A DNA stretch of 64,000 nt from Myxocyprinus asiaticus (GCF_019703515.2 NC_059374.1:17647095-17711094); one strand, 5' to 3'. Numbered from the stretch's first letter, positions 44,441 through 58,057 are shown. Notes: generated by a model not told the origin, from the letters alone. A program made the numbers and translations.

Positions 44441-46380
44441 AAGTTTGACTGCTTTGTATTGATTTAACTTCCATGTTAAATAGCATAAACATGAAAGGTA
44501 AGAAACACATTTCAGACAGGTCAATAACTATTCAGAATGCAGGCTTACTTTTCCATACTAATTTAGACTGGCTGAGTCTTTATTATGTGTGCTGCATCAT
44601 CTACCCCATCTTTGTACTTTATTTTAATCTCACTTAGCCTACATAACTGCAGGCTGAGATCTGCCAATCACATTAAAAGATTCATCAGGAAATGACAATT
44701 AGACTTTATTGTGAGCTGAGGCAGCACAGAGGGGTACAAGCCGTGACCGCAGAAGCATTTTGCTGTGAATGCCTTCCATCCTGGAAAATGTGATAATCAG
44801 AGACTCTGTAACTGGGCTGCTCTCCATTAAAGAATATAAAGCAGTAACCTTCTGCCCCAGAAAAGTGCTGTTCTCTGTTATAAATGCATTTAGTGTGAGA
44901 TTAAAGAGACAGCTAGGATGTAGCACTTCAAGATTTTTCTATCCCAGTGGAAATTAGCAGATACATTTCATTGAATATATAAATTGGTTTCCCAGTGTTG
45001 TGATTGCCAGATGCATTGCTTACACAGTGATGTCAGATCAGTGCCTTTTGCAACATAAGACATGCATATAGAATATTTGAAGGTGGAGTGTGTCATTTCT
45101 GCACCACTAGTATCACCAAGCAAAAATAATGACTGTTGTCAAACAGGTTTCCCAAACTCTCCCCCCACCTGGCATTGGTTGGACAAAAAGATAGTCTTGC
45201 CCCATGCCATTGGTTGAGTCAATTTTGCTGTATTGGGCTGGGGCCTGTACCATAAAGCTTGTTGAACAAACTCAAGGTAACAAGATTGGTTTCTGAGCAG
45301 TGCAAACTGACAGCCTATCTGGAATGCCGCGAACAAAGACATGCAGAGTGATACAAACAGTGAAGTGTCCCAGAGCTGTTATGCTGAATATCAGCACTCT
45401 TGGGTCACCGCATATCCAATCAAATTAGAGGACCGGAACTAACTGCTGAATAATGTTTCCTTCCTTATATGATTGGTGCTGAATGTGCCCTAGTTCCCAG
45501 TGATGCGTTTACCCCTTACAGAAGCAAATTTATCTGTTCTCACAGTGCCTCTAAGCCCCATCTGTCTGGGTATTGGAACAAAGAGAGCATTTTATGTGCA
45601 ATGAGCTTCCATGCTGTCTTTGTAATTGTCAGTCATTGTGGACGATTTTTTCCATGTGCTGTGATGTTGATAAGGCCTGAGATCATAGAGTTCCTCTGCG
45701 TTCTATTTACATGTTGATGTATGATGTAATCACAGAGACAATGGGTGGTGTGAGGTCCTTATGGCCCTGCAGAGATATAAACATTTCAATGGTTTTGCTA
45801 CATAATATTTATGTTGTAAATTTGACTGCAAACTACCCCATGAGAGCACTAGTAGAAGGTTTCTTTTTTATTTTATTTTTTTTATGACAAGGCAGTTGCA
45901 TTCTAGAACTTGTGATTATTCAGCAGTAGCCTTAATAAGGATTTCCTGTTGAACTGTGTTAACTTTTGGGTGGGTGAGTCCTCAGAGAGCAACTCTGAGA
46001 CTTGACTAAATTGTCCTGTATTACCCAAAGAGGTCTATAATACCTGGATAAAGCTATCTGTTAGCATTCCCATTCATTTTAATGACAGTTTCTCTGGCGC
46101 AGGCTTCCCCGGAAGTACGCAACCTGCCTGCTGCCATCTTTGTTCATGGGCATTCAGTTCTGGGCACAAAAGTTTTAAAGCTAATCACCTGAGCCATAAA
46201 TGCCATGTGACTAATCACACCGGAGATGCAGGAAAGTGATGTCATGACAACGCTGATTGGCTGATGGCACCATAAGAATGCGCACAGTCCTCCAAGCCCT
46301 CACAAGTGACTATCCTGAGCTGTGACGTCAAATTCTATATCATGCTTTTAAGAAACTTAAAATGGCAAATCATCTACGAT
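44441..46380. other. No gene seen
   Basis: Mostly single-copy-looking sequence. Short open frames at 44699-44957, 45139-45342 and 45469-45717 show no family features. Confidence 0.35.
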
Positions 46381-46404
46381 AAAATAATTAAATATTTGTT
46401 ATTT

Positions 46405-46765
46405 TTAGGAATTGGCATTATCGATTAATTTTGTAGTTAAGTACTCTAACCCCTACACATAATTCAAATGAAAGTTAAATATAAAAGGTGACACGTACGT
46501 GAAATTTAATGAACATTATGCATTCATTCAGTTCACATTACATTTCATTACAATTATCAATGCATTAATGACTTAATTGTAATTGCGAGATTTGCTGAGG
46601 CATTCAGAGGAAAAGTACAGTATGATTCAGTGTTGCCTATGGCAAGAAAATGTGTAAAGGAAAATCAGTTTGTGATTTTTGAGTAGTATTTGACATAATC
46701 GATAAGTTGGTGATGAAAGAGTACTCGATTAGTCGATTACTTGATTAGTCGACTTACCGTCAAAG
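46405..46765. repeat. hAT-like repeat remnants
   Basis: TATCGATTAATTTTGTAGTT and later CGATTAGTCGATTACTTG are motifs of the fish hAT ends also seen in the 1870-3405 element. No boundary can be set. Confidence 0.4.
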
Positions 46766-47755
46766 AAGAAAGATGTTTTTGCCCCCCAGAAAAACTAGCA
46801 CCAAACCAGCTTTGCCAAGTTTTTGCAGATAAACAGCGTAGGAATTAGGAATGGGTATTTAGATTTCCCGATTTGATAAGATTCTGATTCACAAGCTCTC
46901 GATTCAATTCATATTCAATTCATATATAGGTATATTTAAGCTAAAATGTAAATTTTGCTTACATATGAAAGTAATTCTCTCTCAGCTAATGCTGTTAATT
47001 AAACAGGGGACCTTTTTATAAGGTAATTTGCCCCACTTTTGCCATGATTGTTTGTTGACTTGTGGACAAACAGGTGGAGAAGTTATTCAATTGATGCAAT
47101 CTGACATGCAAACAAAACTAAGGACAAAGCCCTCAAGGTGGGTGGTACTGGGTATCAATACCGATTAATGTTTGCGGTTTTTCGGACGGGGCGAAGAAGA
47201 AAAGCGAGTGTGCCGAGAAAGTAAACCAAGCCTATTGTGTTCCATGTTGACCAAACTGCTGCAATACTTGCTCTGTAATTCAGTCTTGTTTGTTTGTCCT
47301 TTCCTTTGTGACATATTGAGTGTCTTGTGTCTTTTCTGGCAACATCTCAACCCCCTGAAAGCCTTGAGAGCGCCAGGGAACAACATCTCATCCTTTGATT
47401 TTTGGCACTTCCTAGGAGATGTTTTTTTCTTTTCCTGCTTTTTTTCAGAAGACATATAGAAGTTATTAAAGTTTCTGGTATAGAGACATTTTTAAATGAC
47501 TTTTTCACTTAATCCTTTATCTAAAAATAGGTTTTACAGATAAAGTTAGACTTACAGCCCAAACGATTAGGAACATTATTTGTTGACTATAATGCACAAT
47601 ATTATGTTCACATTCAGAGATTAGTGATGAATAGTTTAGTTATTGTGTTTAAAAGCCAAAATAATAATTATAATAAACAATAATAATAACAATAAAAAAA
47701 CAATAAAAAAAATTGGTTATCAATTAAACATAAAAATAATCAGTTTTTGTCATAA
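46766..47755. other. No gene seen
   Basis: An overlapping pair of open frames on opposite strands (47165-47459) has no recognisable product. An (AAT)n/(CAATAA)n stretch occurs at about 47660-47710. Confidence 0.35.
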
Positions 47756-48398
47756 AAAACTAGTGATGTCCCAATACCGATACTGGTATCTGAATCCGGT
47801 CCAATACCATGCTCATGTATTTGTACTCATGCTTGTAAAAATGCTCTGATACAACCCCCCCCCCCAAAAAAAAACCAAAAAACGATTTGATGTAGGAATG
47901 CCGTACCATAAACATTCATCCCACAAATTAAAATCACGTTATGTCCTAGTGTGATTATTAAACTGCAAATACTGTGATTTAATGAAATTAATACATAGTT
48001 AGCATGTGCTGCAGGCTTCGAAGTGAATGTGTGGAGCTGGTGGTGTGCCAATATACTGGCTGCTCATACCTTTTAGAGGTCCTTGTCTCATACACAGAAA
48101 ACACCATCATGAGCATTGCACACTCTGTTAGATGACAGTGAGCAGAGTACTATAATTCACTTTGTAGCGCAAGGCACATACAGACTGAGACTACATATTT
48201 ATTTAATAATCACATTGGGTCACGTGGCAACTTGCTTTTTCGGAAGTGAGAAACTACCGTTAAAAACACACAGAAACGTAAAGGTCTTCACTCCAAAATA
48301 AAAGCTTCCACGAAAATAAAAGCTCAATTTAAATGGAAAAAAGTATGACAGAAATATATCACTACTATATAGTTATGTACAGTAATATTCACCAAAAT

Positions 48399-48432
48399 AC
48401 TACTACTACTACTACTACTACTAATAATAATA
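48399..48432. repeat. (TAC)n/(TAA)n microsatellite
   Basis: Seven or more ACT triplets running into AATAATAAT. Confidence 0.9.
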
Positions 48433-48709
48433 AATCAATAGTAATTGTATTATATTTAAGCTAGATCGCACACTTGAGATGCTCTGTTATGCACCACTTT
48501 ATTAGACAAAAATGTTATATTATTTTGTACAATGTTATATTTTGGATTGAGCTGTGAGTTTTTGTATAAAAGCAATTCATTTGATAAAAATAATACAAAG
48601 TTATGTTGAAAATCAATTGTTCTATTTTCATTTGTTTTAATGAATTCATTTATTTAGACACAATTTTGATGATAAAATTGAAATAAATTGTTGTTTATAG
48701 GGAATTCAG

Positions 48710-48711
48710 AA

Positions 48712-48742
<31 letters not shown>
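48710..48742. repeat. (AAAT)n microsatellite
   Basis: Eight AAAT/ATAA tetramers. Confidence 0.9.
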
Positions 48743-48810
48743 CAGGTATCGGTATCGATGAGTACCGAAAAGTAAGTATCAGTACTGGTACTCATTCTCA
48801 AATAAATATT

Positions 48811-50580
48811 AGCAGGAAATCCCTATAAAAAACAATATCAGTTGATCACTATTGTGGTAATTTTGTTGCATAAACTGCTCTGCTCTTTCTTTGTGTGTTT
48901 TGATCAGATGAATAAAAAAATAAAAAAAATCACACTTTTTTGTTTGAATAGCCTTATCAGTGTTTTTCAAAGGACTTCAATTGAGCTCTCCTTTCTGTTA
49001 GTGTATGCATGAACAGCAAGACTCAGAGGGCAAGGAAAACAGTTCTCAGTGAGTTTGGGAAAGTAGTCAAAAACCCAGCCCTGCATACTTCGATAGCATG
49101 CTGCTCTGTGAAGCCTCATTAACAGCTCACATTCCATACCTTATTCACCTTGTTTTGAAAGCCACATTTTAATCAGCGGTCAAGAACAACTGCCTGATGC
49201 TTAATGTAGTACATTTAACATTTATTTCTAGCATGGATTTCAAATTAGGATTCATTTGCAGAACAATGTGGTATTTTGAGGAAATTGTCTACTCCAAACA
49301 AGAGAACAGTGCTTCCTTAGAACTGCGAAAGGAAGTTGTATAGTTCAGGAAGGTGCTAAGTCAGGGGTTTCCAACCATTCTGTGAATGAGAGCTTCTTGA
49401 ACAAATAAAATAATCCAGATGGCTATTTGTTGGATGTACCTGAAGAATATCCATTTGCTCATTCTTTACCTTGTGCTTCAAACAATAACTCACTGCTGCT
49501 CTTTTTACTTAACAATATATGATATCTCTTGATTTTTTATACAGCTGCATTGTGGAATTATTGATTCTTGTTTCTGAAGTAGTTCCAGGTTTGTTGTCCA
49601 GGTCTTTTTTCTAACTTCTGTTCCCCAGCTCCTAAATTGCCCACTGTTCATTCACACAGAAGGATGAATAACACAACCATGGAAGAATTTGCCTCCACTA
49701 ATAAGCAGTTCACCCTTGCATTGTTTGCCTTTGACCCGTGACTTTCAGCTCACATAATGTTAATGGCATCTCATGGAAGGTATTCTTTGTTTTGTTTCTA
49801 AAGATGTCAAGAAGTCCAGATGACAAGTGGAGCGTTGCTTGTGCTTATTGCAGACAAATAAGTCTTGGAAAAGACTCTCTGTAGTTTCATTGTTTGTTTC
49901 TTGAGTTTGGTGTGAAAGGGCGGCTACAAGTGACACCTTTAACACTAACATTATTGATTCCTTTCTTCATTTAAGTGCTGGTCTTTAATCAGATGTGATG
50001 GGTGAAAAAAAGACTTGAAATAGAGTGAGAGGAAACATTTCTCAGGAAGAAGGAAATGTTCTGATGCTCTCACTGTGGGGGGAACACTTTCAGAAGCTTT
50101 CTGTGCTCTCCAATAATTGTTTCTTTTTTTTTAAAGGAAGACAGTAAAAATATCTGCTTTTAAAAGCTTCCTGGCTAACAAGAAAATGATTAACAGATTC
50201 CACTAAATTTCAGTAAACACAGATCAAGTGGCTTTGAAAACTTTTATTTGTTCAATCAAGGTCTACTCTAAAGAGGAAGCAGCTAGCTTAGTTCTCAAAT
50301 ACAGCAATTACAGATTTATAAGAATGTAGCTTGACTAGTTTTACAGTGTGTTGTTTGTTCAGTGGACTAAGGTTATTCTTATTTCACCAAACAAAGGTCA
50401 ATGTCCCTTTTTTTTTTTGTCTGTCATTAGTTTCACTGCCTTTTTTCTATCATTCACAGATTAGGCAAATTCTTGGTATAAAGGGTCTTCTTAAGAGCAA
50501 ACAACAAAAATCAAAGTTAGTTATCAACAGTGAACCAAAATGTTTTTTTTTTAACAACCGATTCCAAACACAATATTTGC
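48811..50580. other. No confirmed gene; one weak exon candidate
   Basis: At 49629 a good polypyrimidine acceptor (TTCTGTTCCCCAG) precedes a 37-codon open stretch in the phase left by the 42282 exon, ending in TGA at about 49741. It is too short to be significant. Confidence 0.25.
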
Positions 50581-50584
50581 TAAA

Positions 50585-50622
50585 TAAATAATAATAATAA
50601 TAATAAATAAATAAATAAATAA
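50585..50622. repeat. (AATA)n microsatellite
   Basis: Mixed AATA/AAT repeats. Confidence 0.85.
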
Positions 50623-50637
50623 AAACAAAATGTTAGT

Positions 50638-50958
50638 AACATTTTGCAATAAGGCTTTATTTAACAGTGTAGTTAACATTAGTTAACATGACCTAACAAT
50701 GAACAATAATATTTCAACACATTAATAGTGGTTAATGTTAATTTCAACATATACTAATAACTTTTTTTTGTTAAAAGTTTTATACATTAACATAAGTTAA
50801 TGCATTATGAACTAACATGAACATTTGTGTTTTCATTAATTAACACGATCCAAGACTAATAAATGCCTTAAAAATATATATTGTTCATTGTTAGTTCATG
50901 AAACCTAATGCATTCTCTAGTGTTAACAAATATAACCTTACTGTAAAGTGTTACCAAA
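50638..50958. mobile_element. GGTAACACTTT-family MITE, full copy
   Basis: Ends GTAACATTTTGCAATAAGGC and complement GGTAACACTTTACAGTAAGG. Interior TTAACATGACCTAACAATGA and TAAAAGTTTTATACATTAAC are shared with 40771-41040. Confidence 0.8.
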
Positions 50959-51012
50959 ATGTTTATTATCTAAGGCCAAGGCTGTCATTATATATGGGGT
51001 ATATATATATAT

Positions 51013-51060
51013 ATTAACAGATGTGGCACTTATATATATATAAGTGCCACATCTGTTAAT
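51013..51060. repeat. Perfect 48-bp palindrome
   Basis: ATTAACAGATGTGGCACTTA followed by TATA is followed immediately by its exact reverse complement. The two 24-base arms have no spacer and no mismatch. Confidence 0.97.
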
Positions 51061-52700
51061 TGCCAAGCAATTGATTATTTGCAGAGCCGATAATCTTTAA
51101 ATAGACAAATATTAGACAATATATTGATCCAGCTTTAATCAGAGATATTTAAATATTTTCTTATCTGTTTAAAACATATTATAATCAACTTTAATGCATT
51201 CAACATTAGCACTAAGCAAACTGTACTAAGGTTCAGCATTTCCCATTAGGGGTTATGAATTTTTATGACTTTTTTTACACTTCCTTTTTCGGCAGTGTGC
51301 GAAATACATGGGTACCCTGAATCAGTCCCTCCAGGATTTAGCCAATTCAGCCACTCTCTGCATTATATGTGCTAGCTTGCAGTTTTGTATATTTTCTAAA
51401 AATGTTCTGCATACACCATGAATCTGAGGTAAACAGACCTTTCTCCATGTTTGACAGCGGCAAAACAAATGCCTGAACAGCTTGACGAAGTCGAGACATC
51501 TCCAATTGCACAGCCGCCATTCTATCATCTCCACATAGGGTTGTCAACTGTCCCATATTAGCTGTGATTCCCGTGTTTTGGCTGAAATGACAACATCCTA
51601 TACAGGATGCCTATTGTGCTGTATTATAGAGCCTAGACACTTGAGGGGGATTCAGTTGCGTTCACTATCAAAATCCTTGTCTTAACATTCGCGGGACCAT
51701 AGACGGCGCACATATATCACAGCTAGCATTTAATCTTCAAACACTCTTCAGGAGCTACTCTGTGCACTGTTGCACTGGTAAATGAGACACAAAAACATGG
51801 CTTTCATGTCTAATATTAGCTTAAAATTAGTAAAATGTGATTAGAATATAAAGAGCTCAATAACTGCGTTTATCTCAAATGATTGCTCTCAGGCGATGTA
51901 ATAATCGCAACAGGTCTGTAGTTTACATTATTATTATTGTATATCTACTGTTTTAACCATACCTAAATTTACTTGCATTGTCTGAGGCAGAAAAGTGCAA
52001 TATAAAATAATTAAGGGTCTTCCGTTGAACTCGTATTAGCTATATCATGGGTTTCACCTCTTAAATGTGTGTTATTTTTGTGTGTATTTATGTTTTCCTT
52101 GCTAACTGCAAATTCAGTTATTATGCACAACAATATTTACAGGTTATTGCACTTATACTGTCATTGACACAAATTGCACAAGTATACAATGACTGTTTGT
52201 GACTTTTCACTGCAAAAAAAACAAAAAACAAACAAAAAAAAACTTTGAGTGTCTGAATTTTGAGTTAAGCTGCAGCAAATTCAGTCATTTTGTACAGCGC
52301 AAAAAATAATCAAGAAAAAGTGCTGCGAAATCCTGGTGGGACTGCTTTATGCTTTGTATTGTATTAGTGTTTAACTCCCTGCTGATTAGTTCCCCTTAGA
52401 ATTTAACTCAGTGACAAAAGCACATGTCAACAAAACTGCACAGCTTAATGGCTGCTAATTATGTTGGCTTGACAAAGTCAACATACTGTTAATCTGCAAA
52501 CTTGGTTTAGGATTTTTTCAAAATCCCTAAACTAAGACTTTAAACTTCATCCACCAAACTTGGCACAGACCTTCAGACAGTTCTGAAATAGTGTGTATTA
52601 TTCTAACTGATTGGACTTATGGTTTTTGCACAGCGGACAATAACAAATGTGACAAATCCCATAGACTTACATTGACGGAATGTTCAAACGAGCTAATGGA
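51061..52700. other. No gene seen
   Basis: Minus-strand open frames at 51322-51556 overlap in two frames and match nothing recognised. Confidence 0.35.
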
Positions 52701-52713
52701 ATGCTTGTTAATT

Positions 52714-52717
<4 letters not shown>

Positions 52718-52789
<72 letters not shown>

Positions 52790-52800
52790 CTATCTATCTG
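52718..52800. repeat. (TC)n microsatellite with (TATC)n tail
   Basis: About 32 TC units, then CTATCTGT and TATCTATC. A CTAG run follows at about 52841-52858. Confidence 0.95.
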
Positions 52801-53077
52801 ATGGCATATCTGACTATCTATATGACAGTCTGTCTTATTATCTAGCTAGCTAGCTAGCTTGTGGTTTGCTCAATATAATGTCTGTACAACCATTAAATGT
52901 CAAACTTTTAAAACTAGTTTTAAACAGACTTGACAAGTTATGTCTCTTTAGCCTCTGACATTCATTATAACACTGATGAGAATGTGACCAAAGGTGATGC
53001 AATTCAATAAAAGCCATGCTGTCCTCTCACTCAAGCTCCCATATAATAAAGGCTGACTGCAAAATCTGTAAGAATAA

Positions 53078-53221
53078 AGCAATATCACTCGAGCAAGAGT
53101 GCTGTATGTCCAGCTGTCAGCATGGCTGTGATTCAGCCGTAGTGGCCTAATGCCGCAGGTAATCCCAGCCGTGCTGATTGATAGACAATACAGCACAATT
53201 GCGAGTGTGATATTGCTTTTA
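53078..53221. mobile_element. Short palindromic MITE
   Basis: AAAGCAATATCACTCGAGCA and AGAGTGCTGTA at the left. The complement of TACAGCACAATTGCGAGTGT and GATATTGCTTT at the right. Confidence 0.8.
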
Positions 53222-53440
53222 TACAACAGTTCAACAAACAAGTAAATAAATAAGTAGGGAAAAACTAAGGACTATCCCAAAAAAACGCTCTTATGTGTGG
53301 AACCACTTTCTTACGCCACATGATCTGCCATTGCTAGTTTGAAAGATGTGCCCTTTAATTCGAAAACCACACTTTAGAACTATTAACAACAGCTTGAGCT
53401 GTTTCTAACAAGTTATTGGAGAAACAAAAACGTGTGTGTG

Positions 53441-53443
<3 letters not shown>

Positions 53444-53472
<29 letters not shown>
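53444..53472. repeat. (GA)n microsatellite
   Basis: Fourteen GA units. Confidence 0.9.
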
Positions 53473-53515
53473 CATGTGATTACCTGCATCTGTTAGTTTA
53501 ACTCTATTCCTCAAC

Positions 53516-55272
53516 CAGGGTGTAAAAAATACTCAGAAATTGTACTTAAGTGAAAGTATGGATAATGAGTGAAAATTATACTCAATTAAAAGTCTAAGTA
53601 TCTAGCCAAAAATATACTTGAGTGAAAGTAAAAAAGTATTCACATTACATTAAGTTCTAAAAAAGTAAAAAGTAACTTTTTTTCCTAGCTAGAATGAAAT
53701 CAAAAGAGGAGATTGTGTAAGAGAGGATGTTGTTTAATTCGATAGGTTTGTTAAGCCTCCGTCGACTGTCATATTTCTCATCCAGTGGCATTTGCAACCT
53801 GGTCATAGAATCAAGTTACAATAACAACATTTTTGCAAAATGATTTTTATGTGGCCTGTTGTACGTAATATGGCAATTTCCTGGAGAAATGAACACTAGA
53901 GGAGCTAAAACAACAATTACTTTTATTCCCCTTCACTCAAATCATGAGTAAAACGGCAGATTATCAGTTCATAAACACTTACTTTTCGCTCTGTTCCTCA
54001 CACAATGCTATCTTATAACATATAAACACTTTTACTATAGCGCATGACTCTTTTTAACATTTTCATTACATAACCAACTACATTTCCAAGATTGTTTAAG
54101 TGTGATCAAATTGCACGGTAGCTACACAGCACTGGGGTACGAGTCCTCAAGACCATGTGAGTCGACGTGTTAGCCGAAAGTGTCATAGAAGCACCACAAA
54201 ATGACGTGGTTGCTTCTGAAATTGTTTTCATGACACATTTGCTTTTTATGACACTATTGGTTAGGTTTAAGGTTTAGGATAGGGAGCTAGATTTTGTTGA
54301 TATAAATCTCGATAGAACATTAATATTAAAAACCTCATCTGTCCGGGAGAACATTTCACTCATTTTTAGCCACACAGTGGACATTTCACTTCGGAACTGC
54401 CCTGAGACGTGTAATGAACCACATCATTTTATTTTGCAAAACATTGCCACACCCAGCCCCTTGAGACATAGAGAAAGAAAATTCAAAATAAGCTTTGAAG
54501 AAAGTTAGTAATGTTGTTGTTTTGTGAATTGTTTTTTGAGGTTTGCTACCAAACCTTGCTGTTGAGCAGATGGATGAATGAAATAAAATTCATAATTAAT
54601 ATTTACTCAGATTCCATAATTTTTATTATCAATATTATGATCATTATAATTGCTGGTTTTATTGTTATTATTATAATTAATAGTTGCCTAACAACAACAA
54701 CAATAATAATTCAGCAAATAGGGAGTAGAAATTCATAGATATTAAATATGTAGGCAAGTGTAGAAATACATGACATGTACACAGAAGGCGTTTAGAATAA
54801 AGTTTAGGACAAACGCCATCAGTGATTCTCATTTCGTGCTTATAGTTTTGAATGAATACATCACATTTAGTCAGGTGGTCACATATGGTCCATTCGCACA
54901 AATATTTCAACATATCCGAAGCTCAAATCGGATACGAAATTCTGCCTCTGCAGATGGTCGGAACTCCACACAGCCTCCGTGCGACACTCCATTTGAAATG
55001 ATTGACCTCTGGTCTGTCATCTGTCGTTTGTTGGATTCAATGAAAAGGCTGCTTCAGTCCAGTAAGACAAAAGAAATTGATCTGCAAAAATGTAGCGAGT
55101 ACTTTTCAAGTTTAAATAAAATTATAAGGAGTAAAAAGTACTATTTTTTCTTTGGAAATGTAATTAAGTAAAAGTATTCCATTTAAATTGCACTTGAGTA
55201 AAGTACAAATCCCCAAAAATTATAATTAAGTATAATACTTAAGTATTTTTATTCAATTATTTTACACCCTTG
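53516..55272. mobile_element. Large non-autonomous element with AGGGTGTAAAA ends
   Basis: The left end AGGGTGTAAAAAATACTCAG is mirrored by the complement of the right end, AGGGTGTAAAATAATTGAAT. Both ends carry ACTTAAGT and TACTTGAGTGAAAGTA/TTGCACTTGAGTAAAGTA motifs. The interior (1.7 kb) has no recognisable transposase. A 133-codon open frame at 54770-55171 matches nothing. Confidence 0.6.
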
Positions 55273-55895
55273 TGCTGAGCTGTAGTGTGATAGTAATCCG
55301 CTCCGATCGTGGAGTGATGCTTCCATACATGCTATCGGAATTATCCTATGACAATTTCACACTCGTTCAGGTGTTTTGTTGTCAGAGAGAAAACATGGAG
55401 GACACCAGTTTCATTCTTGTATATTTATTGGGGAACTCTTATTTTGACACTGACACAGAAAGTCTTCTCTCCTCTGCCATTTTGAAAGTTTAAATCTCCC
55501 AACTTGGAAACTTGTAACAGATAGGCGCCCTGAGCATCTTTGATTACTCCGTCTGTTGTGAATCTTAGCTGTGATCTTAGCGGCAGTAAATGCTGAAGTT
55601 GTTAAGTTATCTCTATTTCTCTGTCTCTATAGCTATAGTGTAGTAGTAATCCGAGCGATCACGGAGTGAGAGACAATTCCTGATGTCTTCATCCTGACTG
55701 TTTGTCAGCATTCTTAATCGCAAACATCATTAAATCGGTTTGTTCTCCATTTACCAGTCATTATCTACATAAGTATTTGGCTCCTGCACAATTCATTATA
55801 TTTGCAAAACAAGGAAAGGCACATTTTTCCCTCACTGAATGGGAGGATTAAGAACAGACATTTTCCTAGACTCTCTCAGACTAAACTGCTGAGTT
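55273..55895. other. No gene seen
   Basis: Contains two similar short stretches (AATCCGCTCCGATCGTGGAG at about 55294 and AATCCGAGCGATCACGGAGT at about 55647), perhaps an old duplication. Confidence 0.3.
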
Positions 55896-55897
55896 TT

Positions 55898-56385
55898 AAA
55901 GCGACAGTTCACCAAAAATGACAATTCTGTCTTCATTTACTCACCCTCATGTCATTCCAAATCTGTATGTTTTTCTTGCTTCCATAGAACACAAATGATG
56001 AGAGATGTTTAGCTAAATATTCAGGCTGCTCTTTTCCTTACGATTAAAGTGAATGGGAATGGGAGCTCAAGTTTAAAAAAAATACTGAAAAAACAACAAC
56101 AACATAAAAGCATCATATAAGTAGTCCTAAAGCCATACGATAACTTTATGTGAAGAACAGACAGAAATCTGCATTGTTATTTGTGAAAATCTTCTCCTTA
56201 AGATGTGATATGATGTCAAATCGGTCTTTGGTTATACCTATCCCCAATTGCTTTCACTTTATAGAAAAGAGCAGCATGAATATTCAACTTAACATCTCTT
56301 TTTTGAGATCCATGATAGAAAGAAAGTCATATGGGTTTGGAATGACATGAGGGTGAATAAACAGTGACAGAATATTTTTTATATT
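55898..56385. mobile_element. TAGTTCACCAAAAA-family MITE, third copy
   Basis: GACAGTTCACCAAAAATGAC and TCACCCTCATGTCATTCC at the left. The complement, TTTGGAATGACATGAGGGTG, is near the right end. Confidence 0.8.
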
Positions 56386-57184
56386 TGTGTAAACTACTAA
56401 GGGTTCAGACAAGATTTGTTGTCAAATCTTACCGTACCTAAATTTGCTTACTCATAAAGTTCCTTATTATAGTGTACTTCCTTAGAGTTTTAGCACTGCT
56501 TCACTGCCATTATAGCATTAACACAATATTCATTTAAAATCCTCTCATTGGTCCATCCTTCCACACAACCGTCCACATCACTGAGACCTTTCAAAACAAC
56601 TGGAATCTGAATGAGCTTTTGCGTGCAAAAGAGGAGTTTTGGCTCAGATGTTTCCTGCTTTTTTCTTAAATGTGAAAGTGTGGGATGCATCAGCCCATTC
56701 TCTCCTCCCAGTGACCTTATACAAAGACCAGGGGCTGTGGGACAAGTCTCACCACACCGAAATGAAGTTAATATGTTTCAGGAGAGGGTGAGGTCAGGTT
56801 CAGATCTCAGTTCACGCTGAGGCATTTGGCTTGTCAGACGAGGAGTGGAATTCATAGTAGAGGGCTCAGATATACAGTTGGACCCTGTGAACAGCTTGTA
56901 GCAGTTAGTGATGTCAGGAGAGAGAAAAACAAACACAGGGAACACTTCAAAGACTGAACAGATCTCTTTCATTAATTCATTTCTGATTTGGTTCCCCTCA
57001 TTTCCTTTTTGTTTTCACTCATCTTCACCTTCCTGTGCAGTGACCTTTCGATTTGTTCCTCATTACCTTTGCCAAATTTTTTGGTTTAATGCAGTCACAC
57101 TATACCTCTCATTTCCAATTGAGCTTGTTGAAAAAAAAAGAAAAAAAGAAATTGGGCATGCTTTCAGAAAGCTTTGGCCAGTAC
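56386..57184. other. No gene seen
   Basis: Single-copy-looking sequence. No exon with both splice sites and recognisable product. Confidence 0.35.
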
Positions 57185-57186
57185 CT

Positions 57187-57627
57187 TTTTTTTTCTCCCC
57201 TTTTCTCCCCAATTTGGCATGCCCAATCCCAATGAGCTCTATGTCCTTGTGGTGGTGTAGTGACTTGCCTTAATCCGGGTGGCAGAGGACGAACCTCAGT
57301 TGCCTCCGTGTCTGAGACCGTCAATCTGCGCATCTTATTGTGTGGCTTGTTGAGTGCATTACTGCGGAGACCTAGCGCGTGTGGAGGCTTCACGTTATTC
57401 TCTGCGCCATTCATGCACAACTCACCACATGCCCCACCGAGAGCGAGAACCACACATTATAGTGACCACGAGGAGGTTACCCCATGTGACTCTACCCTCC
57501 CTAGCAACCGGGCCAATTTGGTTGCTTAGGAGGCCTGGCTGGAGTCACTCAGCACGCCCTGGATTCGAACTCGTGACTCCAGGGGTGGTAGTCAGTGTCA
57601 ATACTCACTGAGCTACCCAGGCCCCCC
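57187..57627 (-). mobile_element. tRNA-derived SINE, longer copy
   Basis: Read on the minus strand, the head (57627 downwards) contains GGGTAGCTCAGTGAG, an RNA polymerase III A box, and GAGTTCGAATCC, a B box (57561-57570), in tRNA-like spacing. A 300-bp body and a TTGGGGAGAAAAGGGGAG/A-rich tail follow. Family name not assigned. Confidence 0.85.
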
Positions 57628-58055
57628 AGACTGACATGCTTTTTGAAGTTTTACATATTGTTAAGACATGCCTGGTTTGAGGTAACTATAGAACCCCTTT
57701 AGATTATAATAGATTATTTTCAAGGAAAGTTTACATGCTTGTGAAGGAATTGTGGTAACTGTATCTACACAAGTCTTTCAATACACTCAATGGCAAACCA
57801 AATTGTTTCAGATTAGCTGGAGTTTAAAATCAGAGCTGTGTTGCGTCATTACTTATGTCATTGTGTGTACACGTTTACAGCAAATGCAATGGACACCAAT
57901 TTGGTTGTCTGGCTTTGATTCAGATATCTGAGGCAGAGGCCATCTGTTCACCTCTACAGAAAAGAGGGACTATATTCTTCTGCTCTTGATGAACAAAAGA
58001 TGGAATTAAGCTGCAATTAAAGAGCTTTGTACCAGAATATTCTGGGTTCAATACA
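57628..58055. other. No gene seen
   Basis: AT-rich sequence between the SINE and the next MITE. Confidence 0.4.
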
Positions 58056-58057
58056 TA

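Larger units (their letters stand above)
47759..48810. mobile_element. Partial hAT-like element with CCAATACCGATACTGGTAT end
   Basis: TAGTGATGTCCCAATACCGA at the left is a typical fish hAT-like terminus. GGTATCGGTATCGATGAGTA and CAGTACTGGTACTCAT near 48745-48800 may be its sub-terminal motifs. The right end is not identified. Confidence 0.45.

Noticed and set aside
49629..49741. Candidate third exon with MEEFASTNKQFTLALF, briefly considered as a serpin helix A
   Set aside because: Ends in a stop after 37 codons with no serpin sequence following. A stretch this short is expected by chance.
52591..52845. Open frame of Leu-Ser repeats
   Set aside because: Translation of the (TC)n microsatellite.
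54770..55171. 133-codon open frame
   Set aside because: Lies inside the AGGGTGTAAAA-ended element and runs into its A/T-rich right terminus. No transposase or other motif is visible.
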